DNA of 64,000 nt from CAJCIW01 sp963833965 (GTDB taxonomy: Bacteria > Chlamydiota > Chlamydiia > Chlamydiales > Rhabdochlamydiaceae), in assembly GCA_963833965.1 (NCBI GenBank), contig CAWHZZ010000001.1, positions 992,001 to 1,056,000 on the forward strand, written 5' to 3'. Below, piece after piece: positions 33,739 to 43,235 of this stretch. Under the pieces are notes generated by a model that saw nothing but the letters and a program-made list of their open reading frames with translations, was not told the origin of the DNA and ran no database searches. The position numbers and the translations under genes were made by a program. Each line of letters starts with the position of its first letter. The first letter of the stretch is position 1.

Positions 33739-35087
33739 TAAAGAACCCTCTTCAATTGTACAAAAGTCTCAACATGCGTTGTCTGAGGAAACATGTCAAA
33801 CGCGTGAATTTTTTGAATCTTATATCCACCATCTTCTAATTTTTGCAGATCGCGCGCGAGTGTGCTTGGCATGCATGAAATATAGAAAATCGATGTTGTG
33901 CGCGCTTCAAGCAATGCTTGCACTATAGAGGGGTCTAGTCCTGTGCGAGGCGGATTGCAAAGAACAGCGTCCGGCTTTTCTTTTTTGAGGAGTTCAATGC
34001 CTATGTCTTCCGATTTTCCCTCGTGAAATTCAACACCCATTAAACCGTTCAAAGAGGCGTTTTCTTTTGCGAGTGCGACGGTCTCTGGATGCGCTTCTAC
34101 GCCAATGGCCCGCCATCCTTTGCGCGCAAACAAAAGAGATGTAAGTCCGATGCCGCAATAGAGATCGAGGATGGTGCCGGCCTCGCTTGGAAGCGCGTCG
34201 AGGACCGCTCGATATAGATTTTCATTTTGCTCCGGGTGATTTTGAACGAAACCAAACGGAGAAAATTTCGCTTTAAGGCCAAAAAGCTCGACCAGGCAAT
34301 CTGTTTGCCCCCATTCTTTTATTTCTTCGGGAGAATGCATGAGAATCCCTTGGCAATCAAAGAGAAATTTCTCCGCGATAAAATGGTTGTTTGGTAGCTT
34401 GGGGAAAAATTGAAATGCGAGCAGCAGTTTCTGATCGTTTTTGATCAATCTCACGCTTGCATCTTTTATCCCGTTATTTTGTAGCTCGGCAACAAAGTCT
34501 TGCAGCGATTTGAAGAACTCCTCCTTGAAAGGAGGAGTTTCTTCGACGCCCGAGAAAAGCACAGAGCTCGGCTGACCCGCACCTGAAGGAGCGGGATTGC
34601 GCAAATCGGAAAGAAAAATCGGGCATTGTTTGATAGGGACAAATTGAGCGGGATCATGTCCAATATAGCCTGCCGCGAAGCCGCGGTTTTGAGGACGTAA
34701 ATTGAGCCTGATATGTCTGCGGTAATGCCAGAGTTGTTTTGCTGGCGTAAACTCGAGATGATCGATTTTGATCTTCCCAATTCTCGCTAAAGCGTCGAGG
34801 ACAAAAGCGCGTTTGGCGTCGATTTGCGCACTCTCGTTTAAATGCTGCAATTGGCATCCGCCGCAAGTTCCAAAATAGGGGCAGCGAGGAGAAACGCGCG
34901 ATGGGCTGTTTTCGTAGATTTTGAGTAATTTGCCGCGGGCGAAATTTTTCTTTTTCGAGTGGATTTCGATCGCCACTCGATCTTGAGGGGCTGTAAAGGG
35001 GATGAAGACGACAAGGCCGTCTTGTTTTAAAACTCCGTCGCCGCCAAAGGCGACGGACTCGATTTTTCCGTTTTGCATATCACGCAT
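33738..35087 (-). CDS. rlmD: 23S rRNA (uracil-C5)-methyltransferase, RlmD/RumA (TrmA) family
   Basis: SAM-dependent methyltransferase making m5U in 23S rRNA. 449 residues: N-terminal TRAM domain (GGDGVLKQDGLVVFIPF), an iron-sulfur cysteine cluster CPYFGTCGGCQLQH near residue 70, a SAM-binding DLYCGIGLTSL near 295, NPPRTG, and the nucleophile cysteine in SCMPSTLARD near 405. ATG 35087 overlaps the recJ stop by 8 bp; ATG 35078 is an alternative. The Fe-S cysteines favour RlmD/RlmC over TrmA. It sits at the end of the secDF-recJ-rlmD run. Confidence 0.9.
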   Translation of the reverse strand: MRDMQNGKIESVAFGGDGVLKQDGLVVFIPFTAPQDRVAIEIHSKKKNFARGKLLKIYENSPSRVSPRCPYFGTCGGCQLQHLNESAQIDAKRAFVLDALARIGKIKIDHLEFTPAKQLWHYRRHIRLNLRPQNRGFAAGYIGHDPAQFVPIKQCPIFLSDLRNPAPSGAGQPSSVLFSGVEETPPFKEEFFKSLQDFVAELQNNGIKDASVRLIKNDQKLLLAFQFFPKLPNNHFIAEKFLFDCQGILMHSPEEIKEWGQTDCLVELFGLKAKFSPFGFVQNHPEQNENLYRAVLDALPSEAGTILDLYCGIGLTSLLFARKGWRAIGVEAHPETVALAKENASLNGLMGVEFHEGKSEDIGIELLKKEKPDAVLCNPPRTGLDPSIVQALLEARTTSIFYISCMPSTLARDLQKLEDGGYKIQKIHAFDMFPQTTHVETFVQLKRVL

Positions 35088-36816
35088 TCACTATTTGAAA
35101 ATCGCGGATTTGCAGTTGGATGCTCGATTTGTTAAGAAAGATGTTGATGTGAGGGGTGAAAGCGATGTGCAAGGTGAGATGCTTTTTAAGAAGGCGGGTT
35201 CTTTTTTCTGCCATTCCAAAGGCAATCCCTTCGAGCATGCGGTCATTTTGCTCGAGGTACAACTTTAAGTGAGTCTTTCCGACGACTTTCGGGGGCCAGA
35301 TCTGCTTGGCGTCACAATAGAGGATCGGCGCGGGATTTTCATTGCCGAAAGGCTCTAAGAGGCTGAAAGATTCCATGAAATCAAAAGTCAGGTCGCCAAA
35401 GTTGATCTTTGCATCCAGGTGAATCTTTGCAACAACATCTTGATCTTTGAGTTGCTCGTTCGCAGCTCCGATGAATTTTTCTTGGAATTGTTTGATGTTT
35501 TCTTCCCGAATTGTCAACCCGGCCGCGAAATCGTGGCCGCCGTAATTTTCCAGAAGATCAGCATTGTCGCGCAGATGCTGAAGAAGAGGGAATTCGTGGA
35601 TGGTGCGGATAGATCCTTTGCCAACGCCTTGATCGATGGAAATGACCACAGTGGGACGATTATATTGCTTGGCGACCCTTGCGGTGATGATAGGGATGAT
35701 TCCGGGGTGCCATTTGTCCGAAAAAAGAACAATCGCCTTATGGTTCAGGATTTGTGGATTTTTTAGGATGAAGTGTTCCACATCTTCCGAGTCGCGCCTT
35801 TCGATTTTTTGCCGTTCGATATTGTTTAGGTCTAATTCCTTAGCAAGCGCTTCTGCGGCAATAGGATCGCGGATCAAAAGTAGCTCGACCCCTTTTCGAG
35901 GGTCGGCGATCCTCCCCAGACTATTTAAACGGGGCGCCACTTTAGAGGCGATGTCGATCGGGGTGATTTCACCCAATTTTAGATCGCAGACAGTGAAGAG
36001 TTTTGCCAGGCCGATCCGCTTTGTTTTACGCAACTGTCTTAGCCCATAGCGCACGAGAATGCGGTTTTCGCCAAGTAGAGAACCCATGTCGGCAATCGTC
36101 CCCAGCGCGACGAGGTCGAGATACCGTTTGAGATCGATCTTCGAGGCGCTAATCGTTCCGTTCGAGATGAGCGCATTTGTAATCGCATGGGCGAGTTTGA
36201 ACGCCACTCCAACGCCGGTCAGGTTGCGATTCGGGTAGGTGCTATTGATCAACTTCGGATTTAAGGTGGCAATGCAGTGGGGAATTTTTGCAGTCGGTTC
36301 ATGGTGGTCTGTCACGATGACGTCGATATTGTGGCGCACGGCCTCTTCGATTTCAGACGCTGAAGTGATGCCGCAGTCGACAGTGATGATTAGCTTGCAT
36401 TGGTTGGCGACCGCGTATTCCATCGCATCGAGAATGACGCTTTGCTTCAAGGTATTGCGATTCTGAACGTAAAAAAAGACATTGGCTCCGATGAAGCGCA
36501 AAAATTCCGTCAGCAGTGCGGCGGCAGTGATCCCGTCGACATCGTTGTCTCCATAGACGAGAATGTGCTCTTTTGTTTTAAGGGCTTCTAAAATCCGATC
36601 GACGGCTTTGTCCATGTCGGGAAACAATTGCGGATCGAACAAATTGGGAAGTTTTGCGTAAAGAAAATCATGGATCTCTTCCAGAGATTCAAAATTCCGC
36701 GATGCCAAAATATGTGCGGTCACCGGGTGAATATTAAATTCTTTGACGATGGTCTTATGCCAATCTGGATCGATTTCAGGATAGATCCAGATAGGGTCGC
36801 GGGAACTCAATGTCAT
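35080..36816 (-). CDS. recJ: Single-stranded-DNA-specific exonuclease RecJ
   Basis: 5'-3' exonuclease acting in recombination and repair. 578 residues. DHH-family motifs: VYGDNDVDGITA near residue 84 (usually GDYDVDG; the tyrosine is Asn here), VDCGI, VTDHHEP near 158, LNPKL, GVGVAFKLAHA, and the DHHA1 motif GGHDFAAGL near 430. The start codon overlaps the secDF stop by one base (TAATG), so the two genes are translationally coupled. The same recJ-secDF adjacency is found near euo in Chlamydia. Confidence 0.95.
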   Translation of the reverse strand: MTLSSRDPIWIYPEIDPDWHKTIVKEFNIHPVTAHILASRNFESLEEIHDFLYAKLPNLFDPQLFPDMDKAVDRILEALKTKEHILVYGDNDVDGITAAALLTEFLRFIGANVFFYVQNRNTLKQSVILDAMEYAVANQCKLIITVDCGITSASEIEEAVRHNIDVIVTDHHEPTAKIPHCIATLNPKLINSTYPNRNLTGVGVAFKLAHAITNALISNGTISASKIDLKRYLDLVALGTIADMGSLLGENRILVRYGLRQLRKTKRIGLAKLFTVCDLKLGEITPIDIASKVAPRLNSLGRIADPRKGVELLLIRDPIAAEALAKELDLNNIERQKIERRDSEDVEHFILKNPQILNHKAIVLFSDKWHPGIIPIITARVAKQYNRPTVVISIDQGVGKGSIRTIHEFPLLQHLRDNADLLENYGGHDFAAGLTIREENIKQFQEKFIGAANEQLKDQDVVAKIHLDAKINFGDLTFDFMESFSLLEPFGNENPAPILYCDAKQIWPPKVVGKTHLKLYLEQNDRMLEGIAFGMAEKRTRLLKKHLTLHIAFTPHINIFLNKSSIQLQIRDFQIVNA

Positions 36817-39800
36817 TAAGTCCCATCCTTAAGAGCCAACTTGCCCTCTTTTTGCTGTTCGCGATCATGAAAGTATTTCATGAGCGGAGCGGCGATGAAC
36901 AGCGACGAGAGCGTGCCGAAAATAACGCCGATCGCCATGACAAGGGAAAAGCCGAATAAAGTGCTTCCTCCGAGCAAAATCAAAGGAATGAGCACAAGAA
37001 GGGTTGTTCCCGATGTCATTATCGTGCGGCTGAGCGTGATATTTAAGGCGTGGTTGATGATTTCGGAGAAGCTGGACTTGCGCATTAGGCGCACATCTTC
37101 CCGGATTCGATCGAAAACGATAATGGTGTCGTTCAATGAATAGCCGACGATGGTCATGAGCGCTGCAACGGTATTCAAATCGATCTGAATGGCCACTCCC
37201 AGAGCGTGTAAAATAGCGATGACGCCGATGGTGAAAATGACATCGTGCGCAAGGCATATGGTCGCGCTGACCGCGTATTTAAATTCAAAGCGGATGGTGA
37301 TGTACACGAGAATGCAGAGCATGGCGATCGTCAGGCCGATGATCGCATTATTGCGCATCGCATCGGACATCTGTCCGCTTACCTCGGTCCAATTTTTATC
37401 CAAATTTTGCAAAGAAGAGGGACTGAGCATGAGGCCGGACTTATTGAGCGATTGCACAACCCAAACGATTTTGGGGTTGGTCTCGAAGAGATAAACGGGC
37501 TCTTTGAGATCGTATTCGACGGGAAGACCATAAAACGGACGCCCGCTTTGTTGAAGGCTGCGGCTTAGGAACACGCGAATATTGCTTGATGGGGTCAATT
37601 CACGGATTTGAAAATCTTGGGAACTCGCACCAGCTTTTATCAGCGCCTGTTCAACGGCATTTCGATAATTTGCCTTTTGATCCTGCACCTGTAATTCGAT
37701 GTTCAACGCGTATCCGCCGCTAAAGTCCATGCCAAAAATCGTCTGGCGCTGCAAAGCAAGAGCAAAGAGTCCGACGAGAATGACGACAGCAGAAAAAATC
37801 ACAGTCTTCTTTGTGTGTTTCAGGAAGTTGTAATTTCTCGTCTTGAACCAATTGAGCATGGAGAGGCCCTTGTGGCGTGGATTTTGCACCCACCCGGCAA
37901 AGAAGAAACGGGTCATAAAGAGCGCAGTGAACATCGAGGAGATGATCCCGATGATCAGCATCACGGCAAATTGTTTGATCGGCCCAGAGTCGAAATGCAA
38001 AAGCACAAGAGCGGCAATAACCGTCGTCACATTGGAGTCCAAGATCGCAGAAAAAGCTTTGCGGTATCCGGCATGTACAGCGGAAGCGATGCGGCCGCTG
38101 ACGGCAAACTCTTCGCGGATCCGTTCAAAGACAAGGACGTTGGCGTCGACCGCCATGCCGAGTGTCAGAATGATTCCCGCGATGCCGGCGAGCGTCATGG
38201 TCGCTTGCAGATTTTGCAGGGTTGCCCACATAAGGAAGAGGTTGAAAAGGACGGCGATTGAGGCGACAACGCCCCCAAAACGGTAATAGCCGACCATGGC
38301 GACAATGACGAGCATCATCGACACGATTGTCGCCAAGATGCCGGTAAAGCGCTCCTTGGACCCAAGCTCTGGGCTGACATTTTTCTCGGAAAGGATATGG
38401 GGAGTGAATGTCAACGATCCTGCCTTAAGATCGGCTTCGAGTTGATTGATCTCCCTTTGTGTAAAGCTGCCGCTGATCATCGCGCTGTCTCTTAAAGCCG
38501 AATCCAGTGTGGGCGCGCTGATGACCGAGCCGTTTAATATCACGGCCATTCTCCAGCCGCGGCCGTTAGAATAGGCCTCAAGAGAGCTCCCGGTGATTTT
38601 TTCTTTTGCAAACTGAGAGGTCCATGCGTAGAGGTCATCGCGAGGGTTGATTTTTTGCCCTTCTTTATTGGTGTACGAGCCTTTGATGCTAAAGGCGAGA
38701 TAATTGCCTTTAGAGGGATCGTAGGATGCTTGAATGTTTTCCAAATTGGACCCTTCGCAGGCATAATTGCGGAAAACGATGAGCAGCGGGTGGGTTTGCC
38801 CCTGCCAATCGGTAAAATCATCACCTCGGAACATGGCGATTTTGGAAAACGTTTCGTTGAAAGCGCCGGAAATCGCCGTCTCTTGAGGATTGGCCAATTT
38901 CATTCCGTTTTCGTAGAGAGTCCGCGCCGCATCGGTTCGGGGCTGGACCACATCGGGATCTAAAGAGTCCCCGTACAGATGTTTCCATGCAATCGCATTG
39001 ATTTCGTCGGTCCCCTTGCGGTTCGTGACAATCGCTTCATTCCAGACTTCTTGAAGGAAACGGTTTGCTGCTTCGGCGAGCTGCGGATTGTTTTGTCCGA
39101 ATTTTTCATTGACGATGTGGAAGTACATCGTGGAAGCTTTGACAAGTTCAGCCGCGGAAAGCCCTTGCGATCCAGGAAAATCGAGGGTGATGAAGTTACC
39201 TTCCTGGCGGATGCTGACCTCCGAAACGCCCATTTTGTTGACGCGGTTATAAAGCTCATTGATCCCTTGCTTGATGTCATTGGGGTCGGTGACGACGCGA
39301 TTATTGCTATCGCGAAGTTCGATCTGTACAGTTTTTCCTCCGGAGAGATCGAGGCCCCAATGGAGAATCTTGCGGTCGTCGCCGCGGAAGTACTTCACTA
39401 AGCTCAGTTTAAAATTATCTAAAAAAACATTTCGAGTCGGGTTGGGAACGTCGAATTTAGAAACGCCTCGAATGCCAAGTTTAGCTGCATAGTAGTCATC
39501 GCGCGATTTGAGCAGATCTTCATGCATCCGGTTATCGATCTTGTTCTCAGTCAAGATGCGCTGTTCCACATCTGTAAACTCCAAAACTGCATACCTTTTC
39601 GTCCCATGCACAGAGAAATCTTCACGCGTCGCTTTCAAAATCGTCTGATAGTAATCTTCCCCTTCAAAGATGAAATCTTGGGAAAATTCTGGACTGAGTG
39701 CATAGGCCGCTCCAGAATAGCCGACGAACCCACTCTGCTGAAGAATTTCGCGCAAGTGTCCAAAATCTTGAATGAATTGTGTCGTCTGCTCTGACTGCGT

Positions 39801-41354
39801 CTCGCCCGAGATGCGCTGGACAAACTTGTCCATCCCCTTCGCGATCACATAAATGGAATTCAAGTGAAAGCCTTGCGGCGGAGCCTTTTTGTATAAGGCG
39901 GGAGCGTAGATTACGAGCCCAAAATTTTTCTCCGCATCTGGCAGCTTACCATACGTTTCATAATCGTAAATGGGGAAGGATGCAGGGCTTAGATCCGGGT
40001 GCTGGGGATGCCAGGTCGTCAGCAAAATGTCTTTGAGTTGTTTGCATTCTGCGGCGGCGATGCTACTCAATTGCAAGGCGAGAAAGCTTTGGCTGTTTGT
40101 CAGCTTGCTCAAATGGATTTCAAATTGATTCTGGAAGGGGGAGATCTCTTCACCGGATTGGCGGGAGGCCGCTGCAATCTCATTATAGAGTAGCTGGTCA
40201 GCCTGGTCGCGCAGCGCTGTCTGCTTTGCGCTCTGGTCGAGCTTTTGCCTCAGTTCCGCAATATCGGGATACAAAGAAATATAAACTTTCTCATTGCCCC
40301 AATCGATGCTCAATTTTTCAACAAAAGGATTATTTCCTTTTAAAGAGATGGTATTGCTCTTCTGAAGCGCAGCCCCCAGCGCAGTAAAGGTGGCAGGTTC
40401 GTTCCCAGCCGCAAACTTTTCGCTGTTCCTTTTGACAATTGCTGAAGCAGACTCAAGAGTTTTTTCACGCGAGGTCAAAAGTTCCAGCCGCTGCTGTTTG
40501 ACGATTTCTAAAAATTGGCCCTGCGACTTCAGTTTTTCCCCTTCTTCGCGTAAGCCATTTTTTTCTTCTCTAATTTTTTCTTTCGCGCTGTCCATCGCGG
40601 CAATGAAGTTTTGGACCAATTTGCTGCGCTCAGAACTCTTTACCTGGGTAAAGGATGCAAAATAACGGCCGGCCGCAGCCGAATCTTCTCCGAAAATTTT
40701 GGTGAAGGAAAGAACATTTTGCGCGAGCTGGATAGCAATTTCTTGAGATTCTTTAGGATTGTCAGACAATGCTTGAACATACAATCCATTTTCAGACGGC
40801 CCGGCAAAGGCGAGCCCCACCTGCATCACGCGGTCTTCCGTTAAAGCGCGGTAAAGCGGCGTTGGCTGGTTGTTTGCGTCGAATTTCTTTGAATACTGCG
40901 TGTAGCTGTCAATCTGCTTGGGATCGAAATGAATGGGGACGCGGCGTTGGACTAAAACGCTCTTATTTGTCGTGTCTCGAGGATCGTACAACGTCATCTG
41001 CGCAGGAACGAAGGGGATTAATGCCCCGGCCCGAGGCAAGTGTTGGCGAAATAGATTCGCATCTTCCGCATTCTTAAATTGGACGGTGACGAACTGTGGT
41101 TGCTGCGGATCGATCGCGATCGACTGCGGCTTGACTTTGATGAGTTTGCAAAACGATTCGAGCCAATCTTTAGCTTCCACTTCCAATGCATTGACGCGCT
41201 CAACAACCTGTTCAGCAACGGCGTGCGAGCGCTTTTCATCGATCGGAGATTTGAGGGGCTTAGAATAATAAAAAACCGTTGGCAAGATATTGTAGAGAGT
41301 CAATAGAATGACAGCGACGATGAGGTACAACTGCCATTTTTTTTGCTTTTCCAT
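36816..41354 (-). CDS. secDF: Fused protein-export membrane protein SecDF
   Basis: Inner-membrane factor that helps pull proteins through SecYEG using the proton gradient. 1512 residues: a first span near residues 8-28, a very large periplasmic region (P1, unusually long, with coiled-coil-like Lys/Glu-rich stretches at about 230-300), the SecD signature LDLSGGKTVQIEL near residue 665, SecD spans, then SecF beginning near 1185 with the GMDFSGGYALNIEL motif and a second set of six spans including IVVFDRIREDVR. Fusion of SecD and SecF is usual in Chlamydiae. The gene is upstream of and coupled to recJ. Confidence 0.95.
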   Translation of the reverse strand: MEKQKKWQLYLIVAVILLTLYNILPTVFYYSKPLKSPIDEKRSHAVAEQVVERVNALEVEAKDWLESFCKLIKVKPQSIAIDPQQPQFVTVQFKNAEDANLFRQHLPRAGALIPFVPAQMTLYDPRDTTNKSVLVQRRVPIHFDPKQIDSYTQYSKKFDANNQPTPLYRALTEDRVMQVGLAFAGPSENGLYVQALSDNPKESQEIAIQLAQNVLSFTKIFGEDSAAAGRYFASFTQVKSSERSKLVQNFIAAMDSAKEKIREEKNGLREEGEKLKSQGQFLEIVKQQRLELLTSREKTLESASAIVKRNSEKFAAGNEPATFTALGAALQKSNTISLKGNNPFVEKLSIDWGNEKVYISLYPDIAELRQKLDQSAKQTALRDQADQLLYNEIAAASRQSGEEISPFQNQFEIHLSKLTNSQSFLALQLSSIAAAECKQLKDILLTTWHPQHPDLSPASFPIYDYETYGKLPDAEKNFGLVIYAPALYKKAPPQGFHLNSIYVIAKGMDKFVQRISGETQSEQTTQFIQDFGHLREILQQSGFVGYSGAAYALSPEFSQDFIFEGEDYYQTILKATREDFSVHGTKRYAVLEFTDVEQRILTENKIDNRMHEDLLKSRDDYYAAKLGIRGVSKFDVPNPTRNVFLDNFKLSLVKYFRGDDRKILHWGLDLSGGKTVQIELRDSNNRVVTDPNDIKQGINELYNRVNKMGVSEVSIRQEGNFITLDFPGSQGLSAAELVKASTMYFHIVNEKFGQNNPQLAEAANRFLQEVWNEAIVTNRKGTDEINAIAWKHLYGDSLDPDVVQPRTDAARTLYENGMKLANPQETAISGAFNETFSKIAMFRGDDFTDWQGQTHPLLIVFRNYACEGSNLENIQASYDPSKGNYLAFSIKGSYTNKEGQKINPRDDLYAWTSQFAKEKITGSSLEAYSNGRGWRMAVILNGSVISAPTLDSALRDSAMISGSFTQREINQLEADLKAGSLTFTPHILSEKNVSPELGSKERFTGILATIVSMMLVIVAMVGYYRFGGVVASIAVLFNLFLMWATLQNLQATMTLAGIAGIILTLGMAVDANVLVFERIREEFAVSGRIASAVHAGYRKAFSAILDSNVTTVIAALVLLHFDSGPIKQFAVMLIIGIISSMFTALFMTRFFFAGWVQNPRHKGLSMLNWFKTRNYNFLKHTKKTVIFSAVVILVGLFALALQRQTIFGMDFSGGYALNIELQVQDQKANYRNAVEQALIKAGASSQDFQIRELTPSSNIRVFLSRSLQQSGRPFYGLPVEYDLKEPVYLFETNPKIVWVVQSLNKSGLMLSPSSLQNLDKNWTEVSGQMSDAMRNNAIIGLTIAMLCILVYITIRFEFKYAVSATICLAHDVIFTIGVIAILHALGVAIQIDLNTVAALMTIVGYSLNDTIIVFDRIREDVRLMRKSSFSEIINHALNITLSRTIMTSGTTLLVLIPLILLGGSTLFGFSLVMAIGVIFGTLSSLFIAAPLMKYFHDREQQKEGKLALKDGT

Positions 41355-41943
41355 GTTGAGTCCATATTCTAAAGAATTTTAATAGGCTAAGGATACGGAA
41401 CGCCTTCGATTCTGTCTAGTCTAATTCCGGTAGTCGAGTGCTCCATCTCAAAAGCTTTTGAGATGGAGCACAGAGGGTTTGAGCATCAAAAGCCTTTTCT
41501 CAATTTCATAGATAAAACCACAGAGCTCCCTACCGGTCTAGCGCCCTGAGACATCTATAAGTAAACCGTGTTTACTTAGAAGAATAAAGAGGCCACGGAG
41601 GCGGCTTCGCCGCAAAAATTCGTCAATTTTTTCTTCCACGCGTCCTTGCAGGGCGCGCGCGCTGCGAAACCTTTAAAGTAAATCTTATACAGAAAAAGCC
41701 TTTGGCAGTGAATGCAGCCGAATTGCAGTTATTAGTCGTAAACAATTCAAATCTAGGGGCTTACGCTTATAAAAATTAATATAGACGATTATAAAATTAA
41801 TATGATAGTTAAATAATTTAAATCCAGAGCACTTACGAATATTAAATTAATACAGAAATTCGATTATAAAATTAATATTGAAATTAAATAAATAGCTATA
41901 GTATAATTAATATTTCAATAAAAACCAATATTAGGTAAAAATC
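41355..41943. other. 589-bp intergenic region with palindromes and degenerate AT-rich repeats
   Basis: Between secDF and the first F-box gene. It holds a perfect 34-bp palindrome (41438-41471), a TAAGTAAA/TTTACTTA inverted repeat near 41570, a small GC-rich hairpin near 41600, and from about 41690 an AT-rich leader that is shared with the leader of the second F-box gene. Two degenerate copies of a unit containing AATTCAAATC-T-G-GG and CGATTATAAAATTAATAT occur at about 41745-41805 and 41816-41876. No gene was seen. Confidence 0.6.
41438..41471. repeat. Perfect 34-bp palindrome upstream of secDF
   Basis: GTGCTCCATCTCAAAAG at 41438-41454 is followed directly by its exact complement with no loop. 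It is not followed by a T-run and lies about 85 bp upstream of the secDF start, so it may be a protein-binding site or an extruded cruciform, not a terminator. Confidence 0.75.
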
Positions 41944-42966
41944 ATGGCAATAACACCCACTAACACCCTAAGTCCCTTCTGGGAAGGGCCATTTGCCCAT
42001 CCGGATATCTTGCGATTCGGCTTTCGATACTTAACCCTGTCTGATGCAGGCCAATTTTCCCTTGTTTGTAAAGCATGGAACGAAACGATGGAAGCTCCTG
42101 ACATCTGGTGGACCCTGAGTGCGAACATGAAAATCCCCCGCTTTGAAGGGCGCAAAAGCACGGCAAAGGAAGATTTGCAATATATGGTTTCACACGCCAT
42201 CAGCGCAAGGGATATGGGTTGTTTGGGAAAATTTGTCGGTGAAGCGCCGATGATCAGCGCAAAAGCGTTCGAAACGCTCAAAAATACTATGGACTGTTAT
42301 GAGTCCACAAAAAAATTAGACGTCACATTTGTGTTTGTTGTTGAGCCTCTAGCAATCTATAGAGACTACGACGAAGCCCTATTCAAAGAGCTCATCGCAA
42401 ACGGAGATTTTGATGAAGAGGCTCCTGAGAATAAAAACCCACAAGAAAACGGACTGCTGATCCCTTATTCGCTTAAGAACGTGAATATCCTTGCTGGACA
42501 CCCGCTCTTTAAGAAAGGAGAAGGACCTGTTTTCAGCTTTAATGATGAATTCGTCTCAGATATACTAAAACAGTGCAGCAGAATATCGAAAGCAGTGAAA
42601 GTGACCCTGATGAGGAAAGAGGTTCCCCGGGAAAGTCGAAAACTGACCTATTCTGGTGCAGTGGACTATCTAAAAGAAAGAGGACATGTCATAGTCCCTC
42701 TCTGCACTCGAGTATACTATGATGTTTTGGAGATTTTGAATAAGGATAGTTGTCCGGATGCAATGGACTCACGATGGGAATGGACATCATCACGCACACT
42801 TGATGAATACAACGTTGGTAATGATAAATATTCAGCGGTCATTGGGAGCTTTTCCCCTGGGCTCGGCATCAACCTCGACGGCTGCCCCTTAGACCACACG
42901 GACAGCGATTGCATCATTGGCGCCGTCCCGGTATTCCCTGAGGAAGATCTGGCCATTGGTCATTGA
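41944..42966 (+). CDS. F-box-domain protein, putative eukaryote-like effector (copy 1)
   Basis: 340 residues. An F-box-like segment lies at about residues 20-55: FGFRYLTLSDAGQFSLVCKAWNETMEAPDIWWTL, with the LVCKAW and W..L hallmarks. F-box proteins recruit targets to SCF ubiquitin ligases in eukaryotes, and amoeba-associated chlamydiae carry many; translocation into the host by type III secretion is inference. The remainder (VFVVEPLAIYRDYDEALFKELIANGDFD, a central charged region and a GAVPVFPEE end) is not a family I recognise. No signal peptide. It is paralogous to the next gene. An AGG site precedes ATG 41944. A terminator follows. Confidence 0.7.
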   Translation: MAITPTNTLSPFWEGPFAHPDILRFGFRYLTLSDAGQFSLVCKAWNETMEAPDIWWTLSANMKIPRFEGRKSTAKEDLQYMVSHAISARDMGCLGKFVGEAPMISAKAFETLKNTMDCYESTKKLDVTFVFVVEPLAIYRDYDEALFKELIANGDFDEEAPENKNPQENGLLIPYSLKNVNILAGHPLFKKGEGPVFSFNDEFVSDILKQCSRISKAVKVTLMRKEVPRESRKLTYSGAVDYLKERGHVIVPLCTRVYYDVLEILNKDSCPDAMDSRWEWTSSRTLDEYNVGNDKYSAVIGSFSPGLGINLDGCPLDHTDSDCIIGAVPVFPEEDLAIGH

Positions 42967-42981
42967 ACCTTTGGCTATTGG

Positions 42982-43006
42982 AAGATCGGCGAAGCCGATC
43001 TTTTCT
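42982..43006 (+). terminator. Terminator after F-box gene copy 1
   Basis: AAGATCGGC-GAA-GCCGATCTT with a 9-bp perfect stem, followed by TTCTT. The second F-box gene has a near-identical hairpin behind it. Confidence 0.7.
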
Positions 43007-43235
43007 TGGCGCGCCCAGGTAGGCGCGCGCGTCCCGAAATCTTTCAAATAAATCTTAATCAGAAATTAGCCCTTGTCAGGGAATGCAGCCGAATTATTAA
43101 AAGCTGCTTAATCGTAAATAATTCAAATCCAGAGGCTTGCCGTGTTAAATTTTTTTAGATTGAATTTAAACGATTAATTATTAATAATTAATGGTTTAAT
43201 TAATCAAAAAAGCAATATTAAAAGGAATAAAAATC

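Noticed and set aside
41438..41471. 34-bp palindrome as a terminator
   Set aside because: No loop, no T-run on either strand, and no gene ends next to it; recorded as a palindrome of unknown role instead.
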